Positions 11,186 to 22,619 of a stretch of DNA of 64,000 bases are shown piece by piece. Origin of the DNA: Dryomyza anilis (taxonomy: Eukaryota; Arthropoda; Insecta; Diptera; Dryomyzidae); contig OX638131.1 in assembly GCA_951804985.1 (NCBI GenBank), positions 3,348,001 through 3,412,000 on the forward strand. The letters are read 5' to 3'. The number at the start of each line of letters is the position of its first letter. Position 1 is the first letter of the stretch. Made by a program: the position numbers and the translations under genes. Below the pieces are notes generated by a model. The model was not told the origin of the DNA. It searched no databases and was given only the letters and a program-made list of their open reading frames with translations.

Positions 11186-11907
11186 TTATACCCTACACTA
11201 AGAGTGAAAGGGTATATTCAGTTTGGTACGCCGTTTGTAACACCCAGAAGGAAGCATCTCCGGTATGGAAAAGTATATATATTCTTGATCAGCATGACCT
11301 CCTGAGTCGATTTAGCGATGTCCGTCTGTCCGTCTGTCTGTCCGTCTGTCTGTCCGTCTGTCTGTCTGTCTGTTGAAATCCCTACTACTTTTAAAATTGA
11401 AGAGCTAGATAAATGAAACTTATAACTTAGATTACTAATATACCTGTGCGAAAAAATTGGCGAGATCGGTCCATTGTGACCTATGATCCGACCACTTATG
11501 TTCAAATACCTCATATAAAATGTACATATAAAGATCAATTTTTATGTATACGTGCTTAGGTAAACTTTTTTGGTCAAATATATATTGATATCATGCTCAA
11601 ATACATGATAATAATGTTTTCCGGCGAAAAGACTTGTGGTTCACAAAAAAAAAAATCGAAATTCGGTACACCTACCCATTTGTAAATATGGGTATCAAAT
11701 GAATGGAAATTCTTCAGCGATTGAATGTTTGTAGTTATTTACAGGATTCGTATACCCTGGTGACCTATATATCACTTTGAATGGTAACCACACATATGTG
11801 TAGGGTATTTATAGTCGGCTTAGACCGACTATAATTTTGATAATCCTAACTATCATAATTACACCTACTTTAAAATTTCCCATGTGATCTAACCTTCCCA
11901 ACTGGTT
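11186..11907 (+). mobile_element. Helentron-associated (DINE-1/mini-me-like) element, near full length
   Basis: Starts TTATACCCTACACTAAGAG, and its first 28 bases fold (ATACCCT with AGGGTAT). An internal block at 11279-11321 (TATATTCTTGATCAGCATGA, GTCGATTTAGCGATGTC) is followed by a (GTCY)n tract at 11317-11373. Near the 3' end a stem ATAGTCGG/CCGACTAT sits at 11811-11832, and the element ends CCCAACTGGTT. This matches the layout of the fly DINE-1/INE-1 and mini-me elements: subterminal hairpin, TA-rich core beside a GTCY microsatellite, 3' stem-loop. They are regarded as non-autonomous Helentrons. It encodes no protein; the small ORFs through the GTCY tract are spurious. Confidence 0.8.
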
Positions 11908-13630
11908 ATTATTTAACTTTGATCTTTTAAATATACTTGAAAAATTTGTTTTATTTTTATTTTATTTTTGTTGGTATTTTGTGGTGGGGAGCCATGCAAA
12001 ATTTTGGAACTTACAAATCAGTCTCCTCGAAAACTCTTCTTTGCTTTTCAGCTATTTCAGCTTTCGATTCAAAAAACTCGCACATTGTACACTTAATATT
12101 CACACATGTGCTGACAAATGATCGTGCGCCCAAAGGATCAGCGACGAAAAAGGATTTATTTTGACAGCAGCTAAGAAAACTCACGATATGTCAGTCAGTC
12201 AGTCTGTCTGTCGCACAATATTTGAACATAACTCCACACTTTTGGGTGCAAACGTGTAAACAGTACACAATGCTACTGGCAAAGGATTAATAAATACAGT
12301 AAAGAAAAAGTAGTAGAATCGAAAAAAAATAAACAATTCCACACGCTATGTTCTACAAGCAGCTTACAGCTCAAATCGCAAAATAACATATGGATCGTGC
12401 AATAAATATAAACGAAAATAATATGCTTCGATTGGCAAGAATCGGTTCGGTCGGTTACAATATGAACCATATGAATTCAAAAATGTAGCACCTGAAATGG
12501 CAACCGCTTTGAGCCAAGCCAAACTACCAAAATGATCTACACAAAAAGACGTTACCATTCCATTTCAGTTTCGTGCACAAAAGGCGTGTTTGTTTTTATA
12601 TAAATACTGCTCTACTATATTTTGGTACCTACCTACATAAAATGCTGTACTCTAACTAGGTTTTTTTGTTTTCTTCTTTTTTTTTATACACTCCCTGCTT
12701 TTTAAGACCGTGATCCGGTAGCACTTTGTCTCGAGGCTTGTAGCAATTATTTAAATCCTTGTTATCCTACATGTTTTTCTCTCTTTTTCACGGTCTGTCT
12801 GTAGTTATAGAGCCGTTCCGTTTCACTGCCAAACCATTCTGACATTTCAATTGACCGTTTAAAAAACGTTTACCATACTGGACCCTTAACAATGATCGTG
12901 GTCTCTTCTTTTGGGTTTGTACCATTTCAGTTTTATTTGTTTTTATCTTTTGAATTGCCACACGCACTTTACCCTGTACAAGGATAAGCAAGGATAAGCT
13001 GGTGTAGCCAAATATTTTTTGCCATTTTATGTTGTTTGTGGCGATCGACGATCGATTTTTGCCCTTCGTCCTACGAAAAACAATCGTTGTTGCAGTGATG
13101 CGCATTTGATTGGTTTTTTCGGCGATCTTAGGATTTTTTTTATAGAAAAATCTTAAATCTGCAATTTCCTGTAACTAATTGTGAGAAAATCTTGTACTTT
13201 TTTACTTATAAATTTTAATATTTTCAGCTGTAGATTTCGAGAATTAAATACTTAGACATGATCGATTGAATACTTAGGTAAGAAAAGTACTTTTAATATA
13301 TATAATGGAGGCGATTTGGTTATTCATTTTTTTTTATATTTTATTTTTATCTTACCTAAGAATCTCAGACTTTTAACCCACTAAAGACTGACTATTGAGC
13401 ATTTATGACATTATCCCCATTGAAATTTTTAAAATATTTTTTTGATATTAATCTAAAAAATATGCAAAATTGTTTATGGTTCCCAAAAAATGGCGACTTG
13501 AAAAGTGAAAAAAAAAATGGTAAAAAAATCAGCTTTTAGTAGTTTGAAGTTCAATTAAATCTGAGGGGTAGAGGATATCTGTTTGTTGGTGATATATTTT
13601 TTACTCTATTCTAGTATCCGTTTTTGATTA
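11908..13630. other. Intergenic DNA, no gene found
   Basis: Includes a GTCAGTCAGTCTGTCTGTC microsatellite at about 12190-12212, possibly an eroded GTCY tract. Small ORFs at 12273-12558 and 12788-13105 resemble no known protein. Confidence 0.45.
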
Positions 13631-13632
13631 AA

Positions 13633-14272
13633 TACAGCACTACAAAAAACATTTATGCCCGATCTATGTATGATTTTCCGATGCACTTCAAGATTCTAAT
13701 CACTACCTCATACTCAGTTTTTTCAGATTGCCCCAAGTTTTTGAGTTATTACGTAAAACAAATATATTGGTATTCCCGTATTTTTCTACATATTTTAGTC
13801 TATAACTTTTTAAAGATTTGAGTTTTTGATCATTTTTCTCTTGCATTCTATTAAGAATACTTCAGCTAATATTTTGAAATAAACCACAATGCAATTCAGA
13901 TTAATCTGACCAAAGTAATGACCAGTCAAACACAAAAAATATTAATTTTAAGGTGTACCTATTATTGGTTGCATAAAATCTATGATTTTCATTATATAAT
14001 AAAAGTACATATATTATATCTGACTTGATCTATAATTCTATAATTCCACTTACTTTGTTTTTGCAAATCTCTCTTTAAGTCCTCAGCTTAAAGTGAAATT
14101 CACACATTCGATTGATAAATTTACCTTTTTTGTTCGATATGAAAATATTTTATTTCTGAAAAAACTGAATATGAGGTAGTGATTAGAATCTTGAAATCTA
14201 TCGGAAAATCATGCCAAGATCGTGGATAATTAAAAAAGGTCTCCATTTGTTGTCTAGTGATATCACACACAC
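13633..14272 (-). mobile_element. MITE family with CAGCACAACAAA terminus, copy 2 (both ends present)
   Basis: About 100-bp terminal inverted repeats. Left landmarks are CAGCACTACAAAAAAC (13635), GATTTTCCGATGC (13673) and AAGATTCTAATCACTACCTC (13689). Right landmarks are GAGGTAGTGATTAGAATCTT (14172) and ATCGGAAAATCATGCC (14199). The interior matches copy 1 at 7430-7955 in inverse orientation. About 640 bp, no ORF. Confidence 0.75.
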
Positions 14273-14320
14273 TATATTGTTTTTGATCTAATAAAAATCA
14301 TATTTTTGTGCATTTTTTAT

Positions 14321-15797
14321 TACACTACTCAACAAAACGATAAAAAGATGTTACCATGAACATCCCATCCATCAATTCTATATAACCGCGCCTGCTGATT
14401 TTGACTGCTTAATAAGTTTTCTTTCTATTATGAAGCGTTTTTATGAAAATAGCTCTTGAATTTTCAGACACTTTTTAGTATTTTAAAAATACAGACCCTT
14501 ACGCAACCTGTTTACCAAAAAAATGTAAACGCAATATTTCTTTCAATTATCAAGACTAATTACAATATACCGATAAATATTATTATTCCGATAGGTTTTT
14601 AAGATATTTGAATCTAAACTCGAAAAATATTGATTTTTTTTATATTATTTTTAGGCGTTTTTTTTAGCATTTTGGATCTATAAAGAACAAAATTATTTAT
14701 GATTATGTAGTACATGGTTCAAGCTAACTATACAAATTACTAACTTTTTTTATCGGTTCTAATTTTTAAAATATGCCCAATCAACAGAGGTTTCCAAACA
14801 GGTTAAATTTAAAATTGTTGTACATTTTACATACAAATTACTGAAAAATTAGTATGTAAAATGTATGTAAAATAAAAAATGCAATGTAATATTAAAAAAC
14901 TTAGTATGCAATTAAAATAAGCATACGAAGTAATTATATTTAAGTAAAGTAGCCAAAAAATGTGTTCACAGGACATATTTTAAGAAGAAGATCAATTAGA
15001 AAAATGTTACTAATTTTGATAGTTAGTTTGGACTATACTCTAGTTAATCTAGATAATATTTTTATGTTAATTATTAAATCCTAAATAAAAAAGAAATTCT
15101 TCAAAAATCAAAATTTTCGAATTTAGATCCAATTATCATAAAAAATTATTAGAATATTAGCAATAATTAGTATACAAAAATTAGCCTAGACAATAAAATG
15201 AAAAATTGCGTTTAAGTTTTTTTGTTAAACTATTTTTTCACAGAAATATATTTCGTCGTTGTTGAACGAAAAGTCATCAAATTCATTTTTATGAAAAACT
15301 TAAATTTCAAGTTTGTTGATAAATATTATTAAAAGTAGCGCGGTAGCTCAGTGGTTAGTGCGTTGGACTGCGAGCCGAAAGGTCCCCGGTTCAAGCCTGA
15401 ACTGGGGCTAACAACATCTTTTCATAGAAACATTTTTCTATACCGCGCTACCTCTCGGCAGTAATTGGCAAACCTACGAGAGTAAAACATTGCCTATGAA
15501 AAGCTCTCACCCGCCGTTCGGATTCGGCAATAAACTGAAGGTCCCACCACTTTGAGTACAAATATAACACGCACAGCTCAAAGTGGTGAGAGAGTTCGGC
15601 CGAAGTTCTATACAGGACTGTAGCGTCAAACTATTATTATTTAATGGGTGAGAACTCCTTAAAAAAAACTTTTGCATTTATCTCAAAAATGTTGCGTAAT
15701 AGAAAAAAACCGAGTATGCCGTCAAATTGAGCACCAGCGAATTATATAGAATCGATGTATGGGATGCCCATGGCAAAATTCGTGTTGGGTAGTGGTA
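14321..15797 (+). mobile_element. Long-TIR element ACACTACTCAACAAAACGA, hosting a SINE
   Basis: The left end TACACTACTCAACAAAACGA (14321) and the right end ATTCGTGTTGGGTAGTGGTA (to 15797) are inverted repeats. The similarity extends inward over about 130 bp (CATCCCATCCATCAATTCTA on the left, TAGAATCGATGTATGGGATG on the right). The SINE at 15335-15642 is inserted just inside the right arm, so this element is older than the SINE. Related pieces lie at 38960-39085, 44125-44270, 48250-48715 and 49905-51000. No transposase ORF. Confidence 0.75.
15335..15642 (+). mobile_element. tRNA-derived SINE, copy 1
   Basis: The head has Pol III internal promoter boxes of a tRNA: A box TAGCTCAGTGG (15344-15354) and B box GGTTCAAGCC (15388-15397). 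Between them a tRNA-like anticodon arm reads CTGCGAG. If U33 is the T in that loop the anticodon would be GCG, but the parent tRNA is uncertain. The unrelated body has inverted pairs GTAGCGCGGTA/TACCGCGCTAC and CACCACTTTGAG/CTCAAAGTGGTG. The element ends in an ATT-repeat tail. Two more copies are at 20628-20942 (inverted) and 56590-56826 (head-damaged). It is not a functional tRNA gene: no proper acceptor stem closes it. Confidence 0.85.
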
Positions 15798-15810
15798 TTA
15801 TAAATACATT

Positions 15811-16133
15811 TAAATGTATATTTTTTTCGTTTGACTGGTCATAACTTTGGTCAGATCCAAAATAAATTCATTGGGTTTATTTCAAAATATTAGCCAAAGT
15901 CTTCTCAATGAAATACTATAGAAATAAATTCGAAAACTCAAATCTGTGAAAAGCCAAAATACAAAATATATAGAAAAACATGATAATTGGCATTTATTGG
16001 TTTTACGTAATAACTGAAAAACCTTAGGCAATATCTAGAAACTGAGTACGAGGACTTGATAAGAATCCTGTAGTACATCGGAATATCATACTAAGATAGC
16101 GGATTATTTAGTTTGCTGTGCTGTGATACTAGG
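15811..16133 (+). mobile_element. MITE family with CAGCACAACAAA terminus, copy 3 (truncated)
   Basis: GTTTGACTGGTCATAACTTT at 15829, CAAAATATTAGCCAAAGTCT at 15884 and an end TTTGCTGTGCTGTGAT near 16115-16130 match copy 1. It directly abuts the long-TIR element. Confidence 0.65.
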
Positions 16134-16855
16134 CACCAAGCGGAATTTACGATTTTCTATTTATCCAATTGTCCAGAACCATTATGCAGTGCAGTTTTTC
16201 TAACTTTGTAAATTGACATACTTTTAAACCGCTAACCACATCATAAAAAATGTTTTATTGCCCTTTATAAATTCTAAATTTAGAAAAACACTTTAAAATA
16301 AAAATCCGTACACAATTCAATACTCCACTTAAAAGATCATTTTGCAGTTTAGTATATTTAACTATATCGTGTAGCATTAATTATATTTTGACAGTTGCCC
16401 ACTTTACGTCCTTTTGCCCTGTTGTTTAACCAAACCACGATGTAAATTGAAGGGTTCATCATCATCGTCAAGGATCTATCAGTTAAAGCAGTATTTTCAT
16501 CACTCATTACTATGGGGTGTGAATAAACACTTTTCCAACAGCACAGCAAAACACTTGAGTAACTCTACCACTTGAAAAAATCTCGTTATCCTGTCAAATG
16601 CAAACGTTTGACGTTTTACTCGTGCGTATGTCCTGTCCTGTTCGTCTTTCTCAAAGGCTTCGGCACATTGCGCTGCTGTCGGAAATTATAATTGAGAACT
16701 GATCTGTAAACCAATTAAATGATAAAACTGGCGCGGTTGCCTATCACAATCACACTTTTTGACTTTGCGATAAGGAGGATGTGAGAATTTATTAAGTGTG
16801 GACAATAACAAAGCGAAGACAGAGTTATTAATCTCTATTTTTTGAAAATTTCAAT
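16134..16855. other. Intergenic DNA, no gene found
   Basis: Relatively complex sequence that I do not see elsewhere in the window. The 63-aa frame at 16358-16549 (- strand) has no recognisable features. Confidence 0.4.
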
Positions 16856-16856
16856 T

Positions 16857-17885
16857 AAATTGTTCACTACAAATTAAAATTTTCACTAAAATTCAAATTT
16901 TCACTAAAATTCAAATTTTCACTAAAATTTAAAATTATTACTAAAAATTAAATTTTTCACTAGAAATTAAATTTTTCACTAAAAATTTTATTTTTCACTT
17001 AAAATTCAATTTTTCACTAAAAATTCAATTTTAATTTAATTTAATTTTTCACTAAAAATTCAATTTTTCACTAAAAATTCAATTTTTCACTAAAAATTCA
17101 ATTATTCACTTAAAATTCAATTTTTCACTAAAAATTCAATTTTTCACTAAAAATTCAATTTTTCACTAAAAATTCAATTTTTCACTAAAATTTCAATTTT
17201 CACTAAAAAATTCAATTTTTCACTAAAAATTCAAATTTTCACTAAAAATTCAATTTTTCACTAAAATTTCAGTGTTCACTAAAAATTCAATTTTTCACTA
17301 AAAAATTCAATTTTTCACTTAAAAATTCAGTTTTTCACTCAAAATTCAATTTTTCACTAAAAAAATCAATTTTTCACTAAAAATTCAATTTTTCACTAAA
17401 AATTCAATTTTTCACTAAAAATTCAATTTTTCACTAAAAATTAAATTTTTCACTAAGAATTCAATTTTTCACTAAAATTTCAATTTTTTCACTTAAATTT
17501 CAATTTTCACTAAAAATTCAATTTTTCACTAAAAATTAAATTTTTCACTAAGAATTCAATTTTTCACTAAAAATTCAATTTTTCACTAAAATTCAATTTT
17601 TCACAAAAAATTCAAATTTTCACTAGAAATTCAAATTTTCACTATATATTTAATTTTTCACTAAAATTCAATTTTTCACTAAAATTTAAATTTTTTACTA
17701 AAAAATTCAATTTTTCCATAAAATCTAAATTTTTCATTAAAAAATCATTTTAACACTAAAAATTCAAAATTAAAAATAAAAATTGAGTGTTTCACTTTTT
17801 CAATTTTTTCAATTTCAATTTTTCACTAAAAATTTAATTTTTCACTATAAATTTAAGTGTTCACTAAAAACTCAATTGCGCATTA
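16857..17885. repeat. 19-bp minisatellite, array 2
   Basis: About 50 head-to-tail units of CACTAAAAATTCAATTTTT, many perfect at 17040-17190 and 17350-17560. Frequent variants are AAATTAAA for AAATTCAA and one-base length changes in the A or T runs. Degeneration increases after 17640. Confidence 0.95.
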
Positions 17886-18935
17886 TTAAATGGATTTCAC
17901 ACTAAAAATTATATTTTCTCTCGAGTTTGAATTATTCTGAACTCACTTCCGTCAGTATTTGTAATCTGCCAACAATTTAATTAACTAAAATGCATAATAA
18001 CATCGTCGTGGATTTAAACCGGATCATAATCCATCATTATTTCACTCATTCGAATAAATCTCAACTGCCGAACAAAGCCGGAGAATGTTATTTATACACA
18101 CATTAAAGCTGCGGGATTAAGTTTATGATATTTACCATCAGCCCTTCCTGCTTTCGAACGTCCTTGCACGGCATACGCAACAAAAGCCGATCTCGTTTTT
18201 GAAAAAAATCTGCATTAAAGCGGAAATAGAATCCGGTTTAAAGGCAGCGCGGCAGCCATTGCGTTCTATGAAAATCGGCGGAACGAATCAACATAATTTC
18301 GCCCGGACGACTATGTGCTCTGTCAAATGCAATGAGCTGCGCACACAAAGGATCAGCGGATCAGGGATCAAGATAATCACCATGCGCATGTTTGAGAATT
18401 CAATTTTTTTTCTATTATTAGTCGATTTTGATTATGATTTTGCATAGGTGAGGCGTAAATATAGCGGTAAACATGCCTCGATCTGCGTTTGACATTAATC
18501 CGAGGCGGCGGAAGCAGGATATAGTAATTAACATAGAGCGGGGTAGCAATATCGAATATCATTTGCGAGTGGTACAGAGTTCCTGATGACTTTTTTTTAA
18601 ATTAACATCGACCTGCTAAAAAAATACATTTATTTCCACTGCCATAATAATCAACATCAAAGATATGCATTAAATTAATTAAATAACTTATGTTATATGA
18701 AATACCACTCCACATCGCAGATTCTTCCACATAAATATGGCTTCCAGCCAGCAAATAATTTTCGTCCTGCATAAATATTTACGCACCTATAGAAACGTGA
18801 AAAACAGTTTAAACTCTTTGTTTGAGTGGCTGTTTTGCCTGCTTGAAATTATATAAATGTTATTTCAACTCAATTAATTAGCACACAAATAATTCACAAT
18901 GGCAACAACATGCACAGAACTACACAGACAAAATA
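17886..18935. other. Intergenic DNA, no gene found
   Basis: A moderately GC-richer block at 18000-18580 stands out from its surroundings. The ORF at 18199-18447 in it lacks any recognisable domain, and I do not call a gene. Confidence 0.4.
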
Positions 18936-20550
18936 TTCGTCAATGTGATGAATTTAAACATTAATTTGATGAATGTTTTGTCAATTAACATTTTCAGCAT
19001 ATGGAAGATTTCAATAGTATGCCTTTTTTTTAGAAAATAGTTGACAAAACAATAGATAAATTTAAATGTTTTCAGTAAATGAACAAAAAATATACTTACT
19101 ATGATTGACATCAATAAGATGAATTTATATTGATTACCATTTTCATCATATGGATGATTTCAATCATTAAATTATAGTTGTAACTTTAACATATGCAGTA
19201 TTAAAATCTTATTAACCAAAATCAATAGAAAACTTTAAAAATATAAAAGAAAATGAACATTACAACTGCACTCAGAAAAAAATACTATATAAATAATAGT
19301 TTTTTAATATTAAAAATAGTCAATAGGATATTTTATTATTTTAATCGGAAAATATCATTAAATACTGCAAAATACCATGACATTTCCATTGAGTTTATAT
19401 AAAAAATATATATTTTTTGTATACTATTAAATCAATAATTATCCCATTGACCAATTTTAATGGGATTAGAGGGAATTTTTTTCTAGGTGCGATATCACCA
19501 TGATTTATAGAACAAAATTCTTCAATATAATGTACATTCCATTTATGTATCTTGTAACTTCTAATGGTATTTAATTTTAGTGTTCGCATACATCTTTTCA
19601 GTCATTAACCAAATTGATGAATATATTTTTAGCATTGATGTATTTTATTCATTTTTATTATGGATCATTCTTCAATAAATTGAATTCTGTTTGGAAGAAC
19701 AAAATTTTACAATTTCACGAACGAAAAAGTTATTCAACGTTATGTATATAATAATCAATATGATGAATATTTCATCAATTAACATATTCATTATATGAAA
19801 GACTGTAATTAATTAATTACAATCTCAATTTAAGATATGCATTATTAAGATAATAATGAGCAAAAACCAATTGAGAACTCTAAAAATATAGCAGAAATTT
19901 AATAATTATATTACATTGATATTTTTTACATATGTTTTTAACAAAAATAATTGATAACTCGATAAATATGACAGAAAAATTAATATTATGATTGAAATAA
20001 TTAAACTATGATTTAAAGAATTCTTCAATAAGATGTACAGTCCAGTTAAGATTCTTGTAAATTTTAATGGTAAGGTTTATAAATTTAATAAATCATAGAG
20101 TTCGCATAGTCATTCATCAATTGATGAATTTATAGCATTGATGTTTTTGATTCATTTATATAAGGATCATTCTTCAGTGCATTGAATTCTGGTTTAATAA
20201 TTCTAATTCTATAATATTAGAAACTTCTCACACCTAAAAATACACTTCAACGTTATTAATTTGATAATCAATATGTATTAATAAATATTCTTAACATTAA
20301 ATTATAATAATATTTTCAACATATGCATTTTCTTTGGAAAATAAATTACCATAACCAATTGTGAACTCAAAAGTATAGCAGCCAATAAACGAAATAATTA
20401 ATAAAACGGTAGAAATAGTTTGAAAAAATTTATGTATCTAGTAATTAACTATACTATTATTCATAATTTTGATGAAAAAAGTATTAACACAGATGTTTGT
20501 CAAATTAAAAAACCTCTTTTCAGTCATTCATCAAATTGATGAATGAAATT
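18936..20550. repeat. Degenerate long tandem repeat with CAAATTGATGAAT core
   Basis: Related blocks begin near 18936, 19590, 20107 and 20510, sharing TTTTCAGTCATT, CATCAATTGATGAAT-like palindromes and GGATCATTCTTCA with GAATTCTG (19662 and 20165). Spacing is roughly 400-650 bp and irregular. A MITE (19268-19490) interrupts the first block. Confidence 0.6.
19268..19490 (+). mobile_element. MITE with CACTCAGAAAAAATAC termini, copy 1
   Basis: Starts GCACTCAGAAAAAAATACTA and ends TTTTTTTCTAGGTGC. It contains TAGTCAATAGGAT (19316) and ATTGACCAATTTTAATGGGA (19447), the diagnostic blocks of this family. The other copies are in the Gsc introns and downstream of Gsc. Confidence 0.8.
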
Positions 20551-20551
20551 G

Positions 20552-21647
20552 TACACACAGAAAATTCCTCTTTTGGCATAAGGTTAATTGAATAAACGTT
20601 TCAGTGTTGCAACCGAAATACATTTGTTATAATAATAATAATAGTTTGGCGCTACAGTCCTGTATAGAACCTCGGCCGAGCTCTCTCACCATTTTGAGCT
20701 GTGCGTGTTATATTTGTACTCAAAGTGGTGGGACCTACAGTTTATTGCCGAATCCGAACGGCGTGTGAGAGCTTTTCAGAGGCAATGTTTTACTCTCGTA
20801 GGTTTGCCATTTACTGACGAGAGGTAGCGCGGTATAGAAAAATGTTTCTATGAAAAGATGTTGTTAGCCCCAGTCCAGGCTTGAACCGGGGACCTTTCGG
20901 CTCGCAGTCCAACGCACTAACCGCTGAGCTACCGCGGCTACGCGGTCATTAAAATGAACGTACTATTTCTTACTCTAACCGAAATGTTAGTCCACGCAAC
21001 TGTTCGTTGGGTTTGACGTTTGTTTATTTGTTACGGCAACTGAGTACGTTATTGTATCAACAAAATACATGACAAACGGCAACCTCATGCCAAAAATTAT
21101 GGATACAAGCAGAAATAAATAAACGTCAAAAATTTTCACAAATGGCAAACAATAGGAAATTCATTAATTAAGTAAAAATGCGAAATAAATATATGAATAT
21201 TAATAAAATAATGAATAAATTGAATACAAATTGCTGTTTAGCTAGTGAAATATAATAAAAATATGTGACCATATTTGGCATTATAAATAGTTTTTTATTT
21301 TGTTTAATTATGATGAAATAAAATATTAAATGTGTCTTCACACTGTTTTTATTTTTCAGGGAACAGGAATGAATAGATATATTTTTTGAAATTGTGTGCG
21401 TGACATATATACGCACCAAAAATACATATAGAAAATTTTACAGAAATAAGTTTTCTATATAAAAAAATATTCTCAAAATAAAATTTTAATTGGAGGTCAG
21501 CACGCTTGCTGACTTGGATGTTAGCACAATCACATTTTTGCTGACTAGGAGGTTGGTACAACCTCCTAAATCAGCAAGTTTAGGCATCCGAATAATTCGG
21601 TAGGGCAATTTTGTTGGTTGCCGCAACAAATCAGTTTTCTGTGTGTA
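20552..21647. mobile_element. CACACAGAAAA-TIR element, copy 2, hosting a SINE
   Basis: Begins TACACACAGAAAATTCCTCT and ends GTTTTCTGTGTGTA, giving TIRs of about 11 bp. GGTTGCCGCAACAA near the right end matches the copy at 6041-6300. The SINE at 20628-20942 is inserted near the left end. A palindrome TAGGAGGTTG/CAACCTCCTA lies at about 21546-21568. No ORF. Confidence 0.7.
20628..20942 (-). mobile_element. tRNA-derived SINE, copy 2
   Basis: Inverted relative to copy 1 and about 90% similar by eye. The B box is GGTTCAAGCC (rc of 20878-20887) and the A box TAGCTCAGCGG (rc of 20921-20931). The body hairpin is CACCATTTTGAG/CTCAAAGTGGTG, and the tail is (AAT)n on the + strand at 20628-20643. Head start TAGCCGCGG differs slightly from copy 1. 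Confidence 0.85.
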
Positions 21648-22317
21648 GTATTTATATTTTTATTACTTTATATTATGAATAATATTATAATTATTATACA
21701 AGGCATCCCTTATCTTTTCAAAAATTAAATTCATCAATTTGGGGAATTTTTTCCTGTGCAGACTTTGTACCCATTGTAATTATTTTTTAATTTTGTAATG
21801 TAGCAAAAGGAGTGAGTAGTACTTTTCATTTCATTCATTAAATATACTAAAAGTGAAAAAACAGCAACAGAGAAACAACAAACAAATCAAATATGTAGGT
21901 GGTTATTTTAAATTATATGAGTCACAACAATATGTATCTATTTAGATGCGTAGATATAATAATAATAATTGTATTTAATTAAGTTAGCTGTATATTTAGG
22001 AAGCATCCCCAAAAATACAACATTCATTATGCTCATCACTATGTAGAATTCAGTATTATGTTTTATAAAAAAAAAACTGTTTCTGGTTTCGAATATAAAG
22101 TATTTGGATTTAAGTTCAACAAAAACTCATATTTGAAAATCTTCATTTGTAAAATAGTCGTTTTCAAATATCTGTTCTCGATTTTAATAATTATATCGAC
22201 ATTGTAGAAGGTAAAGTCACAAATTACTTTTAAAAAATTAAAATGATAGGTTTACCAAACCCATCAGATCAACATTGTATTAAATTAATTAAAATTAATG
22301 TTGATATTTTCACTTTT
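21648..22317. other. Intergenic DNA, no gene found
   Basis: Very AT-rich. A fragment AAATTCATCAATTTGG at about 21727 recalls the tandem repeat at 18936-20550. Confidence 0.4.
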
Positions 22318-22592
22318 TATACCCTATACTAAGAGTGAAAGGGTATATTCAGTTTGGTACTCAGAAGGAAGCATATCCGGTATGGTAAGGTATATATTTT
22401 TTTGATCAGCATGACCTACTGATTTAGCGATTTCTGTCTGTCCGTCAAATTTTCTGGAATTTTATTGGCAGTCTCACGGCATATTTTGGGAACGGGCATA
22501 AAAAAAGCAGCTTGTGTGTCGGCTTAGACCGACTATAACTTTCATAATTCTTACACATTTCCCACTTTAAAATTAACCATTCTTTACTGGTT
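22318..22592 (+). mobile_element. Helentron-associated element, internally deleted, with foreign insert
   Basis: The 5' end TTATACCCTATACTAAGAG, the core TTTGATCAGCATGACCT, a short GTCTGTCCGTC and the 3' stem GTCGGCTTAGACCGAC are all present. Between core and stem (about 22448-22515), the usual sequence is replaced by a piece of the neighbouring repeat family (GGCATATTTTGGGAACGGGC). Confidence 0.75.
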
Positions 22593-22619
22593 TTAAATTT
22601 ATCTATAAATTTTTTATAA

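Noticed and set aside
11218..11538. 106-aa ORF with a TDRQTDGQ repeat
   Set aside because: Translation of the GTCY microsatellite of the Helentron-type element; the same occurs at 50174-50560.
15335..15410. Functional tRNA gene
   Set aside because: A and B boxes are present, but no complementary acceptor stem closes the cloverleaf. The same sequence recurs with a common non-tRNA body, so it is a SINE head.
16857..17885. CRISPR-like array
   Set aside because: There are no unique spacers between repeats; units are directly contiguous and the genome is eukaryotic.
20870..20942. Functional tRNA gene on the - strand
   Set aside because: Head of SINE copy 2, same argument as for copy 1.
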